Notes: generated by a model not told the origin, from the sequence alone. Positions 16,857 to 25,341 are shown, counted from the stretch's first letter. The stretch is DNA of 32,531 bases from CAYNDL01 sp964396115 (GCA_964396115.1 CAYNDL010000004.1:1-32531); one strand, 5' to 3'. Numbers and translations are program-made.

Positions 16857-17648
16857 ATGAAACTGACAGAAAGCGTAATTGAAGTTGATGGTATTACGAC
16901 TCGCATATTTCAGGGAGGACATGGCGATGGTACACCCGTTTTGTTTTTGCACGGATGGGGCAGTGGCGCCGAAAGATACCTGAAAGCCATGGAGTACATC
17001 AGTGAGGATAGCTTCAGGGTGGCTTTACCTGATCTGCCTGGCTTTGGAAAAACGGGGAGGCCTAAGGGTAATTGGAGTATTGCTGAATATGCGGCTTGGA
17101 CAGAGCAGTTAATCAAAAAACTTGGATGGCAAAGAGTTATTCTTGGTGGGCACTCGTTCGGTGGCAGGATTTCCATTTATATGGCTGCTGAGAAAAGTGA
17201 ATATATTAAGTCGCTGCTTCTTTATGCGAGTGCCGGAGTTACAAGGAGAAATGGAGTAAAAAATATAACATTTAATGTTGCGGCGAAATTGGGGAAAACA
17301 ATTTTTGGTATACCGGTACTGGCTTCGATTTCTCCGTTAGCTAAAAGAGTACTTTATCGAGCATCAGGAAGTACTGATTATTTGAATGCAGGTGAGATGA
17401 GAGAAATATTAAAAAAAGTAGTTAGTGAAGACCTAACTGAATATGCAAGCAAAATAGTGATTCCGACTGCGATACTGTGGGGCGAGCGAGACTCAGCCAC
17501 ACCACTTGAAGATGCCCGGCGTTTAAATAAACTGATTGCTGGATCTTCGCTAAAAGTTATTAAAGAGGGAAGCCATGTGATGCATTCCCGCAATCCGCGC
17601 GAGTTCGCCGGATACTTTGAAGAACTTATTAAGAATTTGCAGGCATGA
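16857..17648 (+). CDS. alpha/beta-hydrolase fold protein
   Basis: Cytoplasmic serine hydrolase of 263 residues; the substrate is unknown. The oxyanion segment HGWGSG (about 32-37), the nucleophile elbow GHSFGG with S100, the acid D212 in WGERD and the base H240 in GSHVMH form a complete triad, so it is probably active. A cap region lies between strand 6 and the acid (about 125-190). It is the first gene of a four-gene chain: its stop overlaps the start of the Mur-ligase fusion by ATGA. The context suggests a role in processing a cell-envelope precursor or ester, but this is inference; the fold is very common, with many substrates. Confidence 0.85.
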   Translation: MKLTESVIEVDGITTRIFQGGHGDGTPVLFLHGWGSGAERYLKAMEYISEDSFRVALPDLPGFGKTGRPKGNWSIAEYAAWTEQLIKKLGWQRVILGGHSFGGRISIYMAAEKSEYIKSLLLYASAGVTRRNGVKNITFNVAAKLGKTIFGIPVLASISPLAKRVLYRASGSTDYLNAGEMREILKKVVSEDLTEYASKIVIPTAILWGERDSATPLEDARRLNKLIAGSSLKVIKEGSHVMHSRNPREFAGYFEELIKNLQA

Positions 17649-19234
17649 ACCCTGTCATAATTATCTTCCTGTTGTTGTGGTTGATCTACGCGATTCGTAG
17701 CGCTCTTTTCCATGTTGCCCTCTGGCAGCAGAAAGAATATCGATGGGATAGAATGCGCGAGCATCTTTCTCTGGCAAGTACAAAAAAACAGGTACTGCAT
17801 CCAATAAACGTTGCAAAAATCTTTTTGCTGGTGACTATATTGGCAGGATTCACTAATAATGTTTTGCTTGTCTACTTACTCTTTGTTGTCTATATCCTCC
17901 AGGATAGTGAAGTGCTGTTGAAAATACGGAAGCACTCTCTTCCTCGGCCTGTCATTACTGGGAAGGCGATTGGGCTTGTAGCGACCAACGGTATTATTTT
18001 TATTCTGTTGCCATTTTTAATTACGCTATTCTTTCCAGTCTTAAGGGCGGGCAGCTTTATTGTGGCTGATTTGTTATTTTTCCTGATTGCAGCGATTACC
18101 GTCGCTTTTATCCATCCTTTCTCCATGTTTTTTAAGGGGAGGATTATCGCGCAGGCTAAAAAGTTACGTGATGAAAATTCCGGAGTAAAGGTTGTAGGCA
18201 TCACTGGCAGCTACGGAAAATCGTCAACAAAAAACATATTAGCCCAACTCTTAGCAGAAGAAGGCGGTTTGGGAGTTACGCCTGGCAATACGAATACTGA
18301 AATTGGCGTAGCACAAATATTTATAAAAAAATTAAAAAAGGATGTGAAATATTTTCTCGTGGAAATGGGTGCTTACCGTAAAGGAGAGATCTCGAAGCTT
18401 ACAGCCATAGCGCGTCCAGAAATTGGAATACTAACCGCTGTTTCCAACCAACATCTTGGCCTCTTTGGTTCTCTGGACAACATCAGGGAGGCTAAATATG
18501 AATTGATCCTGGCTCTACCTTCTACGGGAACAGCAATATTTAATGCTGACGACGCTATTGCTGCGAAGCTCGCCAAGAGGACCAAACACTGTCGTGTCGT
18601 AACGTATGGGATTAATAATCAAGCAGATCTGAAAGGTCGTCTTATTAGTGCCGATGAAACTGGGATCAAAGCAGTAATTTCGGGATTGGTGCCAGAAACA
18701 GAAATTTTCTTTCCATTACTTGGTGAACATCAGTTAGAAAATGTCCTGGCCTCCATCTGTGCTGCCCTAGCTTTGAATATTTCCATGGATACTATCGTAG
18801 AGAGGTTAAAAAGTGTAACTGCCTTGAAAAATACAATGGAGACCATCGACCATCCAAGCGGTGCAAAAATAATTGATGACTCGTACAATGCGAATACTGT
18901 AGGTGTGCTTTCTGCAATAAAAACGTTATCTTTAGTTACTAGAAAAAACAAAGTAATCGTACTTGCTCCATTAATGGAGCTGGGTGCTGAGGCGCCATCG
19001 GAACACAGGAGGATCGGTGAAGCATTAAGGGGAAAAATAACTAAGGTCTTTTACGTCGGTGAAGATTTCTCTGAGGAAATAAAAGCTGGCCTTGGTGATG
19101 AAAGTTCCAAGTTGGTCAATGGTTCTCCTGAGAAACTAAACGAGGAGATTAAAAAGTACCTGAATAGCGAATCAGCTGTGCTCGTGGAAGGACGGGTTGC
19201 AAGGTTCATTCGTGAGAATCTATTGATCAAATGA
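17645..19234 (+). CDS. polytopic membrane domain fused to a MurF-like Mur ligase
   Basis: 529 residues. The first about 165 residues contain five to six hydrophobic membrane segments (starting IIIFLLLWLIYAI; others near 55-90 and 105-155). They replace the substrate-binding domain that normally begins MurF. From residue 180 on the Mur ligase core is complete: the P-loop TGSYGKSST (187-195), GNTNTEIGV, EMGAYRKGEI, VSNQHLGLFGS, EHQLENVLA and the MurF-like DDSYNAN, plus the C-terminal Rossmann-type domain with LAPLMELGAEAPSEHRRIG. MurF joins D-Ala-D-Ala to the UDP-MurNAc-tripeptide; this form would act at the membrane, on either the normal or a lipid-linked substrate. The gene overlaps both neighbours by ATGA. 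Ligase fold is certain; substrate is not. Confidence 0.85.
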   Translation: MNPVIIIFLLLWLIYAIRSALFHVALWQQKEYRWDRMREHLSLASTKKQVLHPINVAKIFLLVTILAGFTNNVLLVYLLFVVYILQDSEVLLKIRKHSLPRPVITGKAIGLVATNGIIFILLPFLITLFFPVLRAGSFIVADLLFFLIAAITVAFIHPFSMFFKGRIIAQAKKLRDENSGVKVVGITGSYGKSSTKNILAQLLAEEGGLGVTPGNTNTEIGVAQIFIKKLKKDVKYFLVEMGAYRKGEISKLTAIARPEIGILTAVSNQHLGLFGSLDNIREAKYELILALPSTGTAIFNADDAIAAKLAKRTKHCRVVTYGINNQADLKGRLISADETGIKAVISGLVPETEIFFPLLGEHQLENVLASICAALALNISMDTIVERLKSVTALKNTMETIDHPSGAKIIDDSYNANTVGVLSAIKTLSLVTRKNKVIVLAPLMELGAEAPSEHRRIGEALRGKITKVFYVGEDFSEEIKAGLGDESSKLVNGSPEKLNEEIKKYLNSESAVLVEGRVARFIRENLLIK

Positions 19235-20460
19235 TTGCGATTTCACTAGCTCCAAATTTTTCAAAAGAAGACGCTATGCATGCCTTACGCTACATCCTGA
19301 CACCATGGCGTCTTGTTAATGGAAAAGAAAACGAACAGTTGGAGAAAGAATTAAGCGCGGTGTACGGAAGGGAAGTTCGCACAATAAGCAGTGCCCGGTG
19401 GGGATTGTATCTTATTTTGAAATCATTGAACCTTCCGGAAAATTCTGGAGTTGCAGTCCAAGCCTTTACCTGTGTTTCCGTGCCAGGTCCAATACTTTGG
19501 GCTGGATTAAAACCTCTTTACGTCGATATTATCCCCGAAACACTGACTATGGATCCTGCTGACCTAAGAAAAAAAATAACCAAAAATACTAAGGCTGTAA
19601 TTATTCAGCACACTTTTGGCATGCCCGCGGAAATGGATGAACTGTTGAAAGTTGCCCGCGAGAATAATCTTATCGTTATTGAAGATTGTGCACACACAAT
19701 AGGTTCTCGTTACGATGCAAAACTTTTAGGCACGTTCGGCGAGGCGGCGGTAATAAGTTTTGGTCGCGACAAGGCAATCTCAAGCGTATTTGGGGGTGCG
19801 GTTATTGTTAGTGATTCTTTGTCGAATAAAATAAATGATGTAATGGATGAACTGCCATCGGCCAATGCTGGCTGGGTACTGCAGCAACTAATGCACCCTG
19901 TCATTTTTGAGTTACTGGTAAAGCCCTTCTACTTCTTTGGTGGGTTAGGAAAAGCAGCTCTTGTCCTTTGTCAGAAGTTACATATCATATCGAAGGCTAT
20001 CGCTCCTAATGAAAAAAAAGGAGGAAGGCCTGAATTTCCAGCATCTAAATTCCCTAATGCCTTGGCATCTTTGGCCCGAAGACAGCTGCAAAAAATAGAT
20101 ACATTCAATAAAAAAAGAAAAGAAGCTGCTGGCTATTACGAGCAAAAGTTGGGGCGTATTTCGGTGCAATTACCTAATGTTCCAGCAAAGGGTGAAGTAT
20201 TCTTCTTGCGTTATAATCTTTTGGTAAAGAATGCTAAACAGTTGTGCCGTAAAGCCCGAGCGTTAAAGATGATCCTCGGTGACTGGTACGAAGTTGTTGC
20301 ACCGAAGGATGCGGACCTTGAAGCAGTGGGTTATTTGAAGGGCTCATGCCCTATTGCGGAAAGGGTCGCTACGGAGAGTATTAATCTTCCTACAAACCCT
20401 GGAATGTCAAAAAAAGAATTAGAAAAAGTCGTAACCTTTATTAACGAAACAATCGAATGA
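19231..20460 (+). CDS. DegT/DnrJ/EryC1/StrS-type PLP aminotransferase
   Basis: Fold-type I PLP enzyme of 409 residues, of the family that usually aminates nucleotide-linked keto-sugars. Visible are the early SARWGLYLIL contact, IEDCAHTIGSRY with the cofactor-binding Asp, and SFGRDKAISSVFGGAVIV with the Schiff-base lysine K181. The C-terminal small domain is complete. The N-terminus (LAPNFSKEDAMHALRYIL) differs from typical sugar aminotransferases, so the substrate may be unusual. ATGA overlaps on both sides place it in a chain with the Mur ligase fusion and the FemX-like gene, implying a product used in the cell wall or surface glycan. The exact sugar or amino acid cannot be read from sequence. 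Confidence 0.88.
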   Translation: MIAISLAPNFSKEDAMHALRYILTPWRLVNGKENEQLEKELSAVYGREVRTISSARWGLYLILKSLNLPENSGVAVQAFTCVSVPGPILWAGLKPLYVDIIPETLTMDPADLRKKITKNTKAVIIQHTFGMPAEMDELLKVARENNLIVIEDCAHTIGSRYDAKLLGTFGEAAVISFGRDKAISSVFGGAVIVSDSLSNKINDVMDELPSANAGWVLQQLMHPVIFELLVKPFYFFGGLGKAALVLCQKLHIISKAIAPNEKKGGRPEFPASKFPNALASLARRQLQKIDTFNKKRKEAAGYYEQKLGRISVQLPNVPAKGEVFFLRYNLLVKNAKQLCRKARALKMILGDWYEVVAPKDADLEAVGYLKGSCPIAERVATESINLPTNPGMSKKELEKVVTFINETIE

Positions 20461-21482
20461 CATACCAAATAAGAGAGATAAACAGCTTTGATGAATGGGA
20501 GTCTTTCTGCCAGAAATTGAACCCCAATACTTTCCTTGAATCGCCCAATTGGGGACAGATGCAGAATGAACTGGGGGAAAAAGTCGTGTATTTTGGTGCT
20601 TACGAGGACGGAGATTTAGTAGGTGTTGCCCTTGGCATAACCGTTTCCGCAAAAAGGGGCTCGTTTCTGTTTTGCCCACATGGCCCAATAGTTGAAAGTA
20701 ACAAAGATAAAAAAGAGATCACGCGACTATTGCTGAAAAGGGTTGAAGAATACGCAAGGCAGGCGAATCTAGCTTTTGTACGTGTTAGTCCGCTTGAACT
20801 TGATTCTAAAGAAACTAAAGACTTCTATTCCTCACTTGGCTACCGTCCTGCGCCAATGCATATGCATGCAGAAACAATGTGGGTGTTAGATATCAAGCCG
20901 ACAGAAGAGGACTTACTTAAGGGTATGAGAAAAACGACGAGAAATTTAGTGAGAAGGGCTGAAAGAGACGGTGTTAAGATTCGGATCAGCGAAGAAACTG
21001 CTGATCTTGTAACATTTGAAAAACTATATGAAGAAACGGCAGACCGGGAAAATTTTGTTGCATTTTCAGCTAAGTATTTAAAGGCTGAGTTCAATTCTTT
21101 TGTAAAAGACCACAGGGTATTTTTTGCATTCGCTGAATATAATGGTGATGTAATAGCCGGAGCCTTAATCACCGTCTACGGGAACACTGGCTTTTATCAC
21201 CAAGGAGCATCCACACGTAAATGGCCGAAGATTCCTGGAGCGTACTTATTGCAGTGGGAAATTATCAGGGAACTGAAGAAACGCGGCTTAGAGCGATACA
21301 ATTTTTGGGGAATAGCACCGACCGACGACCCGAAGCATCCTTGGGCAGGACTCTCACTCTTTAAGCAAGGTTTTGGTGGATACCGTGAAGACTATTTGCA
21401 TGCTCAAGACAAAGCGTTGAAACTAAATTATTGGCTGACTTTCATTATTGAAGAGATCAGGCGACGAAAACGAAAACTATAA
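20457..21482 (+). CDS. FemX/FemAB-like peptidoglycan bridge aminoacyltransferase
   Basis: 341 residues with the tandem GNAT-like fold of the Fem family, which transfer amino acids from aminoacyl-tRNA to the stem peptide of lipid II. Visible are SPNWGQMQ near residue 29, MRKTTRNLVRRAERDGVK (about 157-174), AGALITVYGNTGFYHQGAS, PGAYLLQWEIIRELKKRG, the NFWGIAP segment and the family signature FKQGFGGY (about 305). It has no signal or membrane segment, so it works at the inner face of the membrane. It overlaps the aminotransferase by ATGA and ends one base before the oppositely oriented glycosyltransferase gene. Which residue it adds is unknown. Confidence 0.88.
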   Translation: MTYQIREINSFDEWESFCQKLNPNTFLESPNWGQMQNELGEKVVYFGAYEDGDLVGVALGITVSAKRGSFLFCPHGPIVESNKDKKEITRLLLKRVEEYARQANLAFVRVSPLELDSKETKDFYSSLGYRPAPMHMHAETMWVLDIKPTEEDLLKGMRKTTRNLVRRAERDGVKIRISEETADLVTFEKLYEETADRENFVAFSAKYLKAEFNSFVKDHRVFFAFAEYNGDVIAGALITVYGNTGFYHQGASTRKWPKIPGAYLLQWEIIRELKKRGLERYNFWGIAPTDDPKHPWAGLSLFKQGFGGYREDYLHAQDKALKLNYWLTFIIEEIRRRKRKL

Positions 21483-21483
21483 G

Positions 21484-23034
21484 TTATTCTAACTGGTATT
21501 TATTGACGATTATTTCGCCTTGGTGCGCGAATAGTTCCGAAAACTTTCGCGAATCAATCAATTTGTAATTATCTGGTAATACAAGTTTTGAACCCCCGAA
21601 TCCAGTTGTATCAAAAACCCAAACTGTTTTTGGTTTTGTCGCAAATATCTCTTTTCCCACAATGTCATCCTTGGTCAGGATCGGACCTCCTCCAAAATGA
21701 GATAATTCTCCAGACTCGGTATACAAATGGGGTGTGGATATTGCTACGTCTTCTTGGTTCTTCGCAAGTCCATATCTTACGCCGCTAGGTAGGTGAAAAG
21801 CTACAGGGAAATAAATGAAACTAGAGCTAACAAGTATAGGCTGTTCTGGCCGCGCTTCATTTAACACAAATTCTGCTGCAGCTGCTGCTCCGTGATGGTT
21901 TCGAAAATCTAGTTGTTTCCAAAACATCGAGGTTCGGTAGAAACCGAAACAAACGATTAGGATGATCAGAAGATTAGCTAGCCGTCTCGGGAAAAAATAC
22001 ACAGAACGGGCAAATAAAAGAATTAAGGCTAAGGATGCAAAAACAAAATAACGTTCCTGGTAAATACTAGTGCTTTTTGAAAGATACCAGGAGCCCGCAA
22101 AGGGGAGGACAAATGAAGCAACCAAGAGTAGATCTCCTTTTCGTCGTCCGATTAAAAGGGGAAGTGCAAGTACTGCCACAACAATGATCGAAGCGATGAC
22201 TGCCGTCCTGTGGGGAAAATAGTCAGTACCACCAAGGAGAAGCCGGGACATCGTGCTCGGTATGGACCAGCTATCCATTGGAGGAATCCAGTAGCTTTGT
22301 TGGACTTGCTGTCTTTGGTGCATAAAGACGGGTAACCACGGGAGGAATAAAACCAATCCAAGGACTAAGCCAGCCACCATGTTCAATGATGCTTTTTTTA
22401 TCGTTTTTCTGTTTTTGGTAAACGAATATGCCATGTAGGCAGCACAAAAAACAACGAGGGCCGCAACACTAAAGAGGGTGTAGTAGTGGACGTGTAAGAT
22501 TGCGCCCACAACTAGTCCCGTACCAATAATAATTGGCCAGTAAATTCTCTTAGTTTTTTCGGTAGACAGGATGACTAGTGCCAATGAAATCGGCACAAGA
22601 AATGTTCCGAGCGAATACATCCTTGCTTCCCAGGAGTATTGAACCTGAAACGCGTTAACCATCGTAATCAACGCCGCCGCAATACCAATCCAGCGCGATT
22701 TATATAATTTCTTTCCGCAATAGTACATACTCCACACTGTGCCAACAGAAAATAATACGGAAAGCAGGCGTAGCCAAAAAAGTGAAGTCCCATCATTAAA
22801 AAATAAGCCTATCAATGACCAGATTCTTAACACTACATAATATAAGACGGGGTGAACATCTGCTGCTGCTCGAGTAATGAATTCATTAAAGGGAAATTGG
22901 ATTAAACGCCACGAAAAAGCCTCATCAAACCATAGTGAGCGTTCAGTCAGATGGTTTAGCCTGATTATTAATGCGACGAAAAGGATAGCGCCAAGAACAC
23001 TAAATATCTTAAACCTATTCTTCGTTTGTGCCAT
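21484..23034 (-). CDS. GT39-type membrane glycosyltransferase (lipid-sugar dependent)
   Basis: Polytopic protein of 516 residues with about ten membrane helices and a C-terminal extracytoplasmic domain (about 385-516). The first loop has the acidic pair in RSLWFDEAFSW (D37-E38) and DVHPVLYYVVLRIW, the hallmark of GT-C enzymes such as protein O-mannosyltransferase and ArnT that use polyprenyl-phosphate sugars outside the membrane. The acceptor is unknown. The ATG at 23034 is preferred over a TTG two codons earlier. It overlaps the end of the upstream paralog by 20 bases, so the two are translated together. The stop is one base from that of the convergent femX-like gene. Confidence 0.85.
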   Translation of the reverse strand: MAQTKNRFKIFSVLGAILFVALIIRLNHLTERSLWFDEAFSWRLIQFPFNEFITRAAADVHPVLYYVVLRIWSLIGLFFNDGTSLFWLRLLSVLFSVGTVWSMYYCGKKLYKSRWIGIAAALITMVNAFQVQYSWEARMYSLGTFLVPISLALVILSTEKTKRIYWPIIIGTGLVVGAILHVHYYTLFSVAALVVFCAAYMAYSFTKNRKTIKKASLNMVAGLVLGLVLFLPWLPVFMHQRQQVQQSYWIPPMDSWSIPSTMSRLLLGGTDYFPHRTAVIASIIVVAVLALPLLIGRRKGDLLLVASFVLPFAGSWYLSKSTSIYQERYFVFASLALILLFARSVYFFPRRLANLLIILIVCFGFYRTSMFWKQLDFRNHHGAAAAAEFVLNEARPEQPILVSSSFIYFPVAFHLPSGVRYGLAKNQEDVAISTPHLYTESGELSHFGGGPILTKDDIVGKEIFATKPKTVWVFDTTGFGGSKLVLPDNYKLIDSRKFSELFAHQGEIIVNKYQLE

Positions 23035-24637
23035 AAACAATATTAGGATCTAACTCCAGTACAATCATCGTTGTTTCACCGAACCTGTTTTTTGTTCTTA
23101 ATTTCTCAACAGACTCCGGGTGTTTCTGGATATATCGCTCGGCGTCTGGCAGCGTTGATTGTGTGAAAATAATGACATCACCATGCCGCAAGCTAACCTT
23201 TTCACTCTCTTCTGGTTTCACTAATTCGTAAGGGTAGCCGTAGTTTGATGTTAAGTAATGGACTGTCTGAACAGAGAAGTCATCCAAAGATAAATACGAT
23301 CTACCTTGGTTATTCTTGGCCCGGTCAATTAAATACTGACTAACTTCAGTTAAATCGGTCCTGTATTCACGCCAGTATTTTGCTGAATTCGCCGAAACTC
23401 CGAAATAGAGAAAAAGCTCGTAGGCCGCAGTTGCGATTAACAGAAAAAGGGCAATTCCTTGAGTCATTCTTCGCACGCGCAATAGCCCGAGCCCTTGGAC
23501 ACGGTATGACAGCCAGGCAGCGCCAACTCCGGCAAACCAAAAAACAACAGGAATTTCTCCGATTGACCTTAAACCGTGAGGTATTCCTTCGGCTGATGCG
23601 ATTGCGGGTACCAACATTACAAAAGACAAAACAATGATACTGAAAAATGCCAATAAATTTCCTGTTCTTTTACCTCGAAATAACCTGCTTGCATATTGGC
23701 CTGATCTTAGTAGAGAAACCAAGAAGCCGAGAAACAGACAAAATGCAGGTAGCGGGGAAAGAAAAGGAAAACCGGAAACATTATGACGTGGGTTTAGGTC
23801 GCCCGAGAAGAAAAATGCAAGAAGGCTTTTGGCGAGGATGTCCGTTGCAGTTGTAACCACGTTCCCGTTGTTTAGGTCGGGATTGAGAATAGATACTTGG
23901 CCAGTCCTACCAGCAAAACTTCCCGGGTGTCCAATAAAATATGAAACGAGGGGTAAGATTGTTAAGCCCGCCGCAAATATGCCGAAAATTGTCGGAAAAA
24001 TATATTTCTTAAATCCAGAGAAGCGGGGTTTGCGCATTAGACTTTGCAAGAGTAAAGAAACTGCAACCACAACTATGACGCCAAGGAAAGCCCGATAAGC
24101 TAAGTATGTGTACCAACCGAGACTAAAAGAGATGCCTGCCAGGATTGCTTGAATTGCTTTTGCAGTTGGTTTTTTCTTTTGAAATACGCCCGTAAAGAAG
24201 TAGAAAGTCAATGCAATAAAAAGTGGGGCGGTGATGGCGCGAAAACCCGTGCGTGAAAGGCTAATATGCCACTGGTTTGCTGCAATGAAGAAGGCAGAAA
24301 ACAATGCAACGCGTTCACCAAACATCCGACGTGCTGCCGCCCAGGTAACAAGAACTGTGGCTGTTCCAACAATTGCAGAAGCCAAGAACATGGGCCAGAC
24401 ACCTATTCCGAAAAACTTAATAAGTACTGCCTGAATTACAAAAAATAAGGATTCCCGACCGTTTCCTCGCTCGTAAAAAGGTTGGATGTCCCCACGTAAA
24501 ATTGCTAGGGCGTCTTCGCCATTCGCTGCTTGATCGGGAAATAGGCCACCTGGCATAGATTTTATCTGCCATAGTCGAGCAAAGGCAGCCAAGAGAATAA
24601 TGAGGATCAGTATTATTTTTTTATTTTTTGTTTTCAC
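23015..24637 (-). CDS. GT39-type membrane glycosyltransferase, second copy
   Basis: 540 residues with an N-terminal helix (about 7-22), an acidic first loop (GGLFPDQAANGEDA, D35) followed by FYERGNGRESLFFVIQA, about ten further helices and a soluble C-terminal part (about 430-540). The architecture matches the neighbouring protein, but the sequences are quite different, suggesting two distinct donor or acceptor specificities rather than a recent duplication. It starts at GTG, which is required to keep the first helix, directly behind a perfect -10 box. Together with the GtrA-like protein nearby it fits extracytoplasmic glycosylation by way of polyprenyl-phosphate sugars. Confidence 0.83.
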   Translation of the reverse strand: MKTKNKKIILILIILLAAFARLWQIKSMPGGLFPDQAANGEDALAILRGDIQPFYERGNGRESLFFVIQAVLIKFFGIGVWPMFLASAIVGTATVLVTWAAARRMFGERVALFSAFFIAANQWHISLSRTGFRAITAPLFIALTFYFFTGVFQKKKPTAKAIQAILAGISFSLGWYTYLAYRAFLGVIVVVAVSLLLQSLMRKPRFSGFKKYIFPTIFGIFAAGLTILPLVSYFIGHPGSFAGRTGQVSILNPDLNNGNVVTTATDILAKSLLAFFFSGDLNPRHNVSGFPFLSPLPAFCLFLGFLVSLLRSGQYASRLFRGKRTGNLLAFFSIIVLSFVMLVPAIASAEGIPHGLRSIGEIPVVFWFAGVGAAWLSYRVQGLGLLRVRRMTQGIALFLLIATAAYELFLYFGVSANSAKYWREYRTDLTEVSQYLIDRAKNNQGRSYLSLDDFSVQTVHYLTSNYGYPYELVKPEESEKVSLRHGDVIIFTQSTLPDAERYIQKHPESVEKLRTKNRFGETTMIVLELDPNIVYGTNEE

Positions 24638-24644
24638 AAAAATA

Positions 24645-24650
24645 ATTATA
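24645..24650 (-). promoter_or_regulatory. -10 box of the GT39 operon, predicted leaderless
   Basis: A perfect TATAAT on the minus strand lies seven bases before the GTG start at 24637. No good -35 is seen at 17 bases (A-rich instead). A start point at the usual distance would coincide with the GTG. Confidence 0.5.
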
Positions 24651-24709
24651 CACCAGGTTCAAAATATTTTTTTTGCGTTAAAATTAGTCAGGATCAGTGC
24701 GGTGTATTG

Positions 24710-24738
24710 TTGACAGGAGAGGCGGTTTGGAGTATAAT
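24710..24738 (+). promoter_or_regulatory. perfect consensus sigma-70 promoter
   Basis: TTGACA (24710-24715), exactly 17 bases, TATAAT (24733-24738). All twelve consensus positions match and the spacing is optimal, which is rare. The predicted start is near 24745, giving a leader of about 40 bases to the orphan gene. Confidence 0.85.
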
Positions 24739-24750
24739 CTATTGTTTTTC

Positions 24751-24767
24751 AAGAGTTGGAAGCTCTT
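24751..24767 (+). other. 5' leader hairpin of the orphan gene
   Basis: AAGAGT (24751-24756) pairs with GCTCTT (24762-24767), five Watson-Crick pairs plus a U-G, with loop TGGAA. It would sit a few bases from the predicted mRNA 5' end and just before AAAGGA (24773-24778), the SD seven bases from the ATG. It may stabilise the transcript. Confidence 0.45.
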
Positions 24768-24785
24768 TAGATAAAGGAACAGGGA

Positions 24786-25259
24786 ATGAGCGTATCTTTA
24801 CGCGAAAGGGTTTGTCTCAACCCAAGGGAAGACATGAGGCGAATGGCAACAGATGCTTCTCGACTTTCCCTCGAGCTGGATCATGTCATCAATCGACTCT
24901 ATTGCTTGGAGGAAATTGAGAGTGGTCAAAAGGAGTTCGATGATCGCTGGGCAGAGCTACGCCTAGACTTACCGAAAGCTAAGGGCGTAGCCCAGTTCGT
25001 TGAAAGCCAGAAAGAGGCGCTGAGCAAGTTTCGCCAGGAGTTGTTTGGCACGGCACGCGGGAGAGGATTGGACGACGTGGCGTATCTTCTTTGGCTCAGA
25101 GACGCCTTGGAGGCACACCTTTCGTTACTCCAGATGCCTGCGGTCTGTGGGCTGTTAGCCCAACCTCTTGTTGATGGATTCCTAGCGGATGCGTGGAAAT
25201 ACCTGCTGGCAGTGGTCTTGCCCCTCCTGCAGACTGCGCACGAAAAGTGCGGCGTTTGA
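24786..25259 (+). CDS. unknown orphan protein, GC-rich gene with own promoter and terminator
   Basis: 157 residues, no recognised domain. The protein looks all-helical: charged N-terminal half (RERVCLNPREDMRRMATDASRLSLELDHVINRL), a middle EFDDRWAELRLDLPKAKG and a hydrophobic C-terminal stretch (about 105-150, rich in Leu/Ala), without a clear signal peptide. Four cysteines are present. Base composition differs sharply from neighbours: 36 G/C in the 60 bases 25021-25080 against 22 in 25921-25980, counted by hand. A perfect promoter, a good SD (AAAGGA, spacing 7) and a strong terminator right after the stop make it a complete monocistronic unit that should be highly expressed. Recent transfer or an RNA-like selection regime are possible; function unknown. 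Confidence 0.75.
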   Translation: MSVSLRERVCLNPREDMRRMATDASRLSLELDHVINRLYCLEEIESGQKEFDDRWAELRLDLPKAKGVAQFVESQKEALSKFRQELFGTARGRGLDDVAYLLWLRDALEAHLSLLQMPAVCGLLAQPLVDGFLADAWKYLLAVVLPLLQTAHEKCGV

Positions 25260-25264
25260 GAAAC

Positions 25265-25294
25265 AGCCGGTCCGAGTGACCGGCTTTGTTATTT
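25265..25294 (+). terminator. rho-independent terminator of the orphan gene
   Basis: AGCCGGTC (25265-25272) and GACCGGCT (25278-25285) form a perfect 8-bp stem with a 5-base loop, followed by TTGTTATTT. It starts six bases after the stop codon. Confidence 0.85.
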
Positions 25295-25313
25295 GCGCAA
25301 AATATCCTTGCGC
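25295..25313 (+). other. second inverted repeat after the terminator
   Basis: GCGCAA (25295-25300) and TTGCGC (25308-25313) form a perfect 6-bp stem with a 7-base loop, directly behind the terminator T-run. It may be a back-up hairpin. Confidence 0.4.
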
Positions 25314-25341
25314 TAATTTAGACTTTGTTATAAGTTAATAA

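Noticed and set aside
24661..24709. A second gene or -35 element for the GT39 promoter in the A/T-rich divergent gap
   Set aside because: No open frame with a start signal, and the position 17 bases before the -10 is only A-rich.
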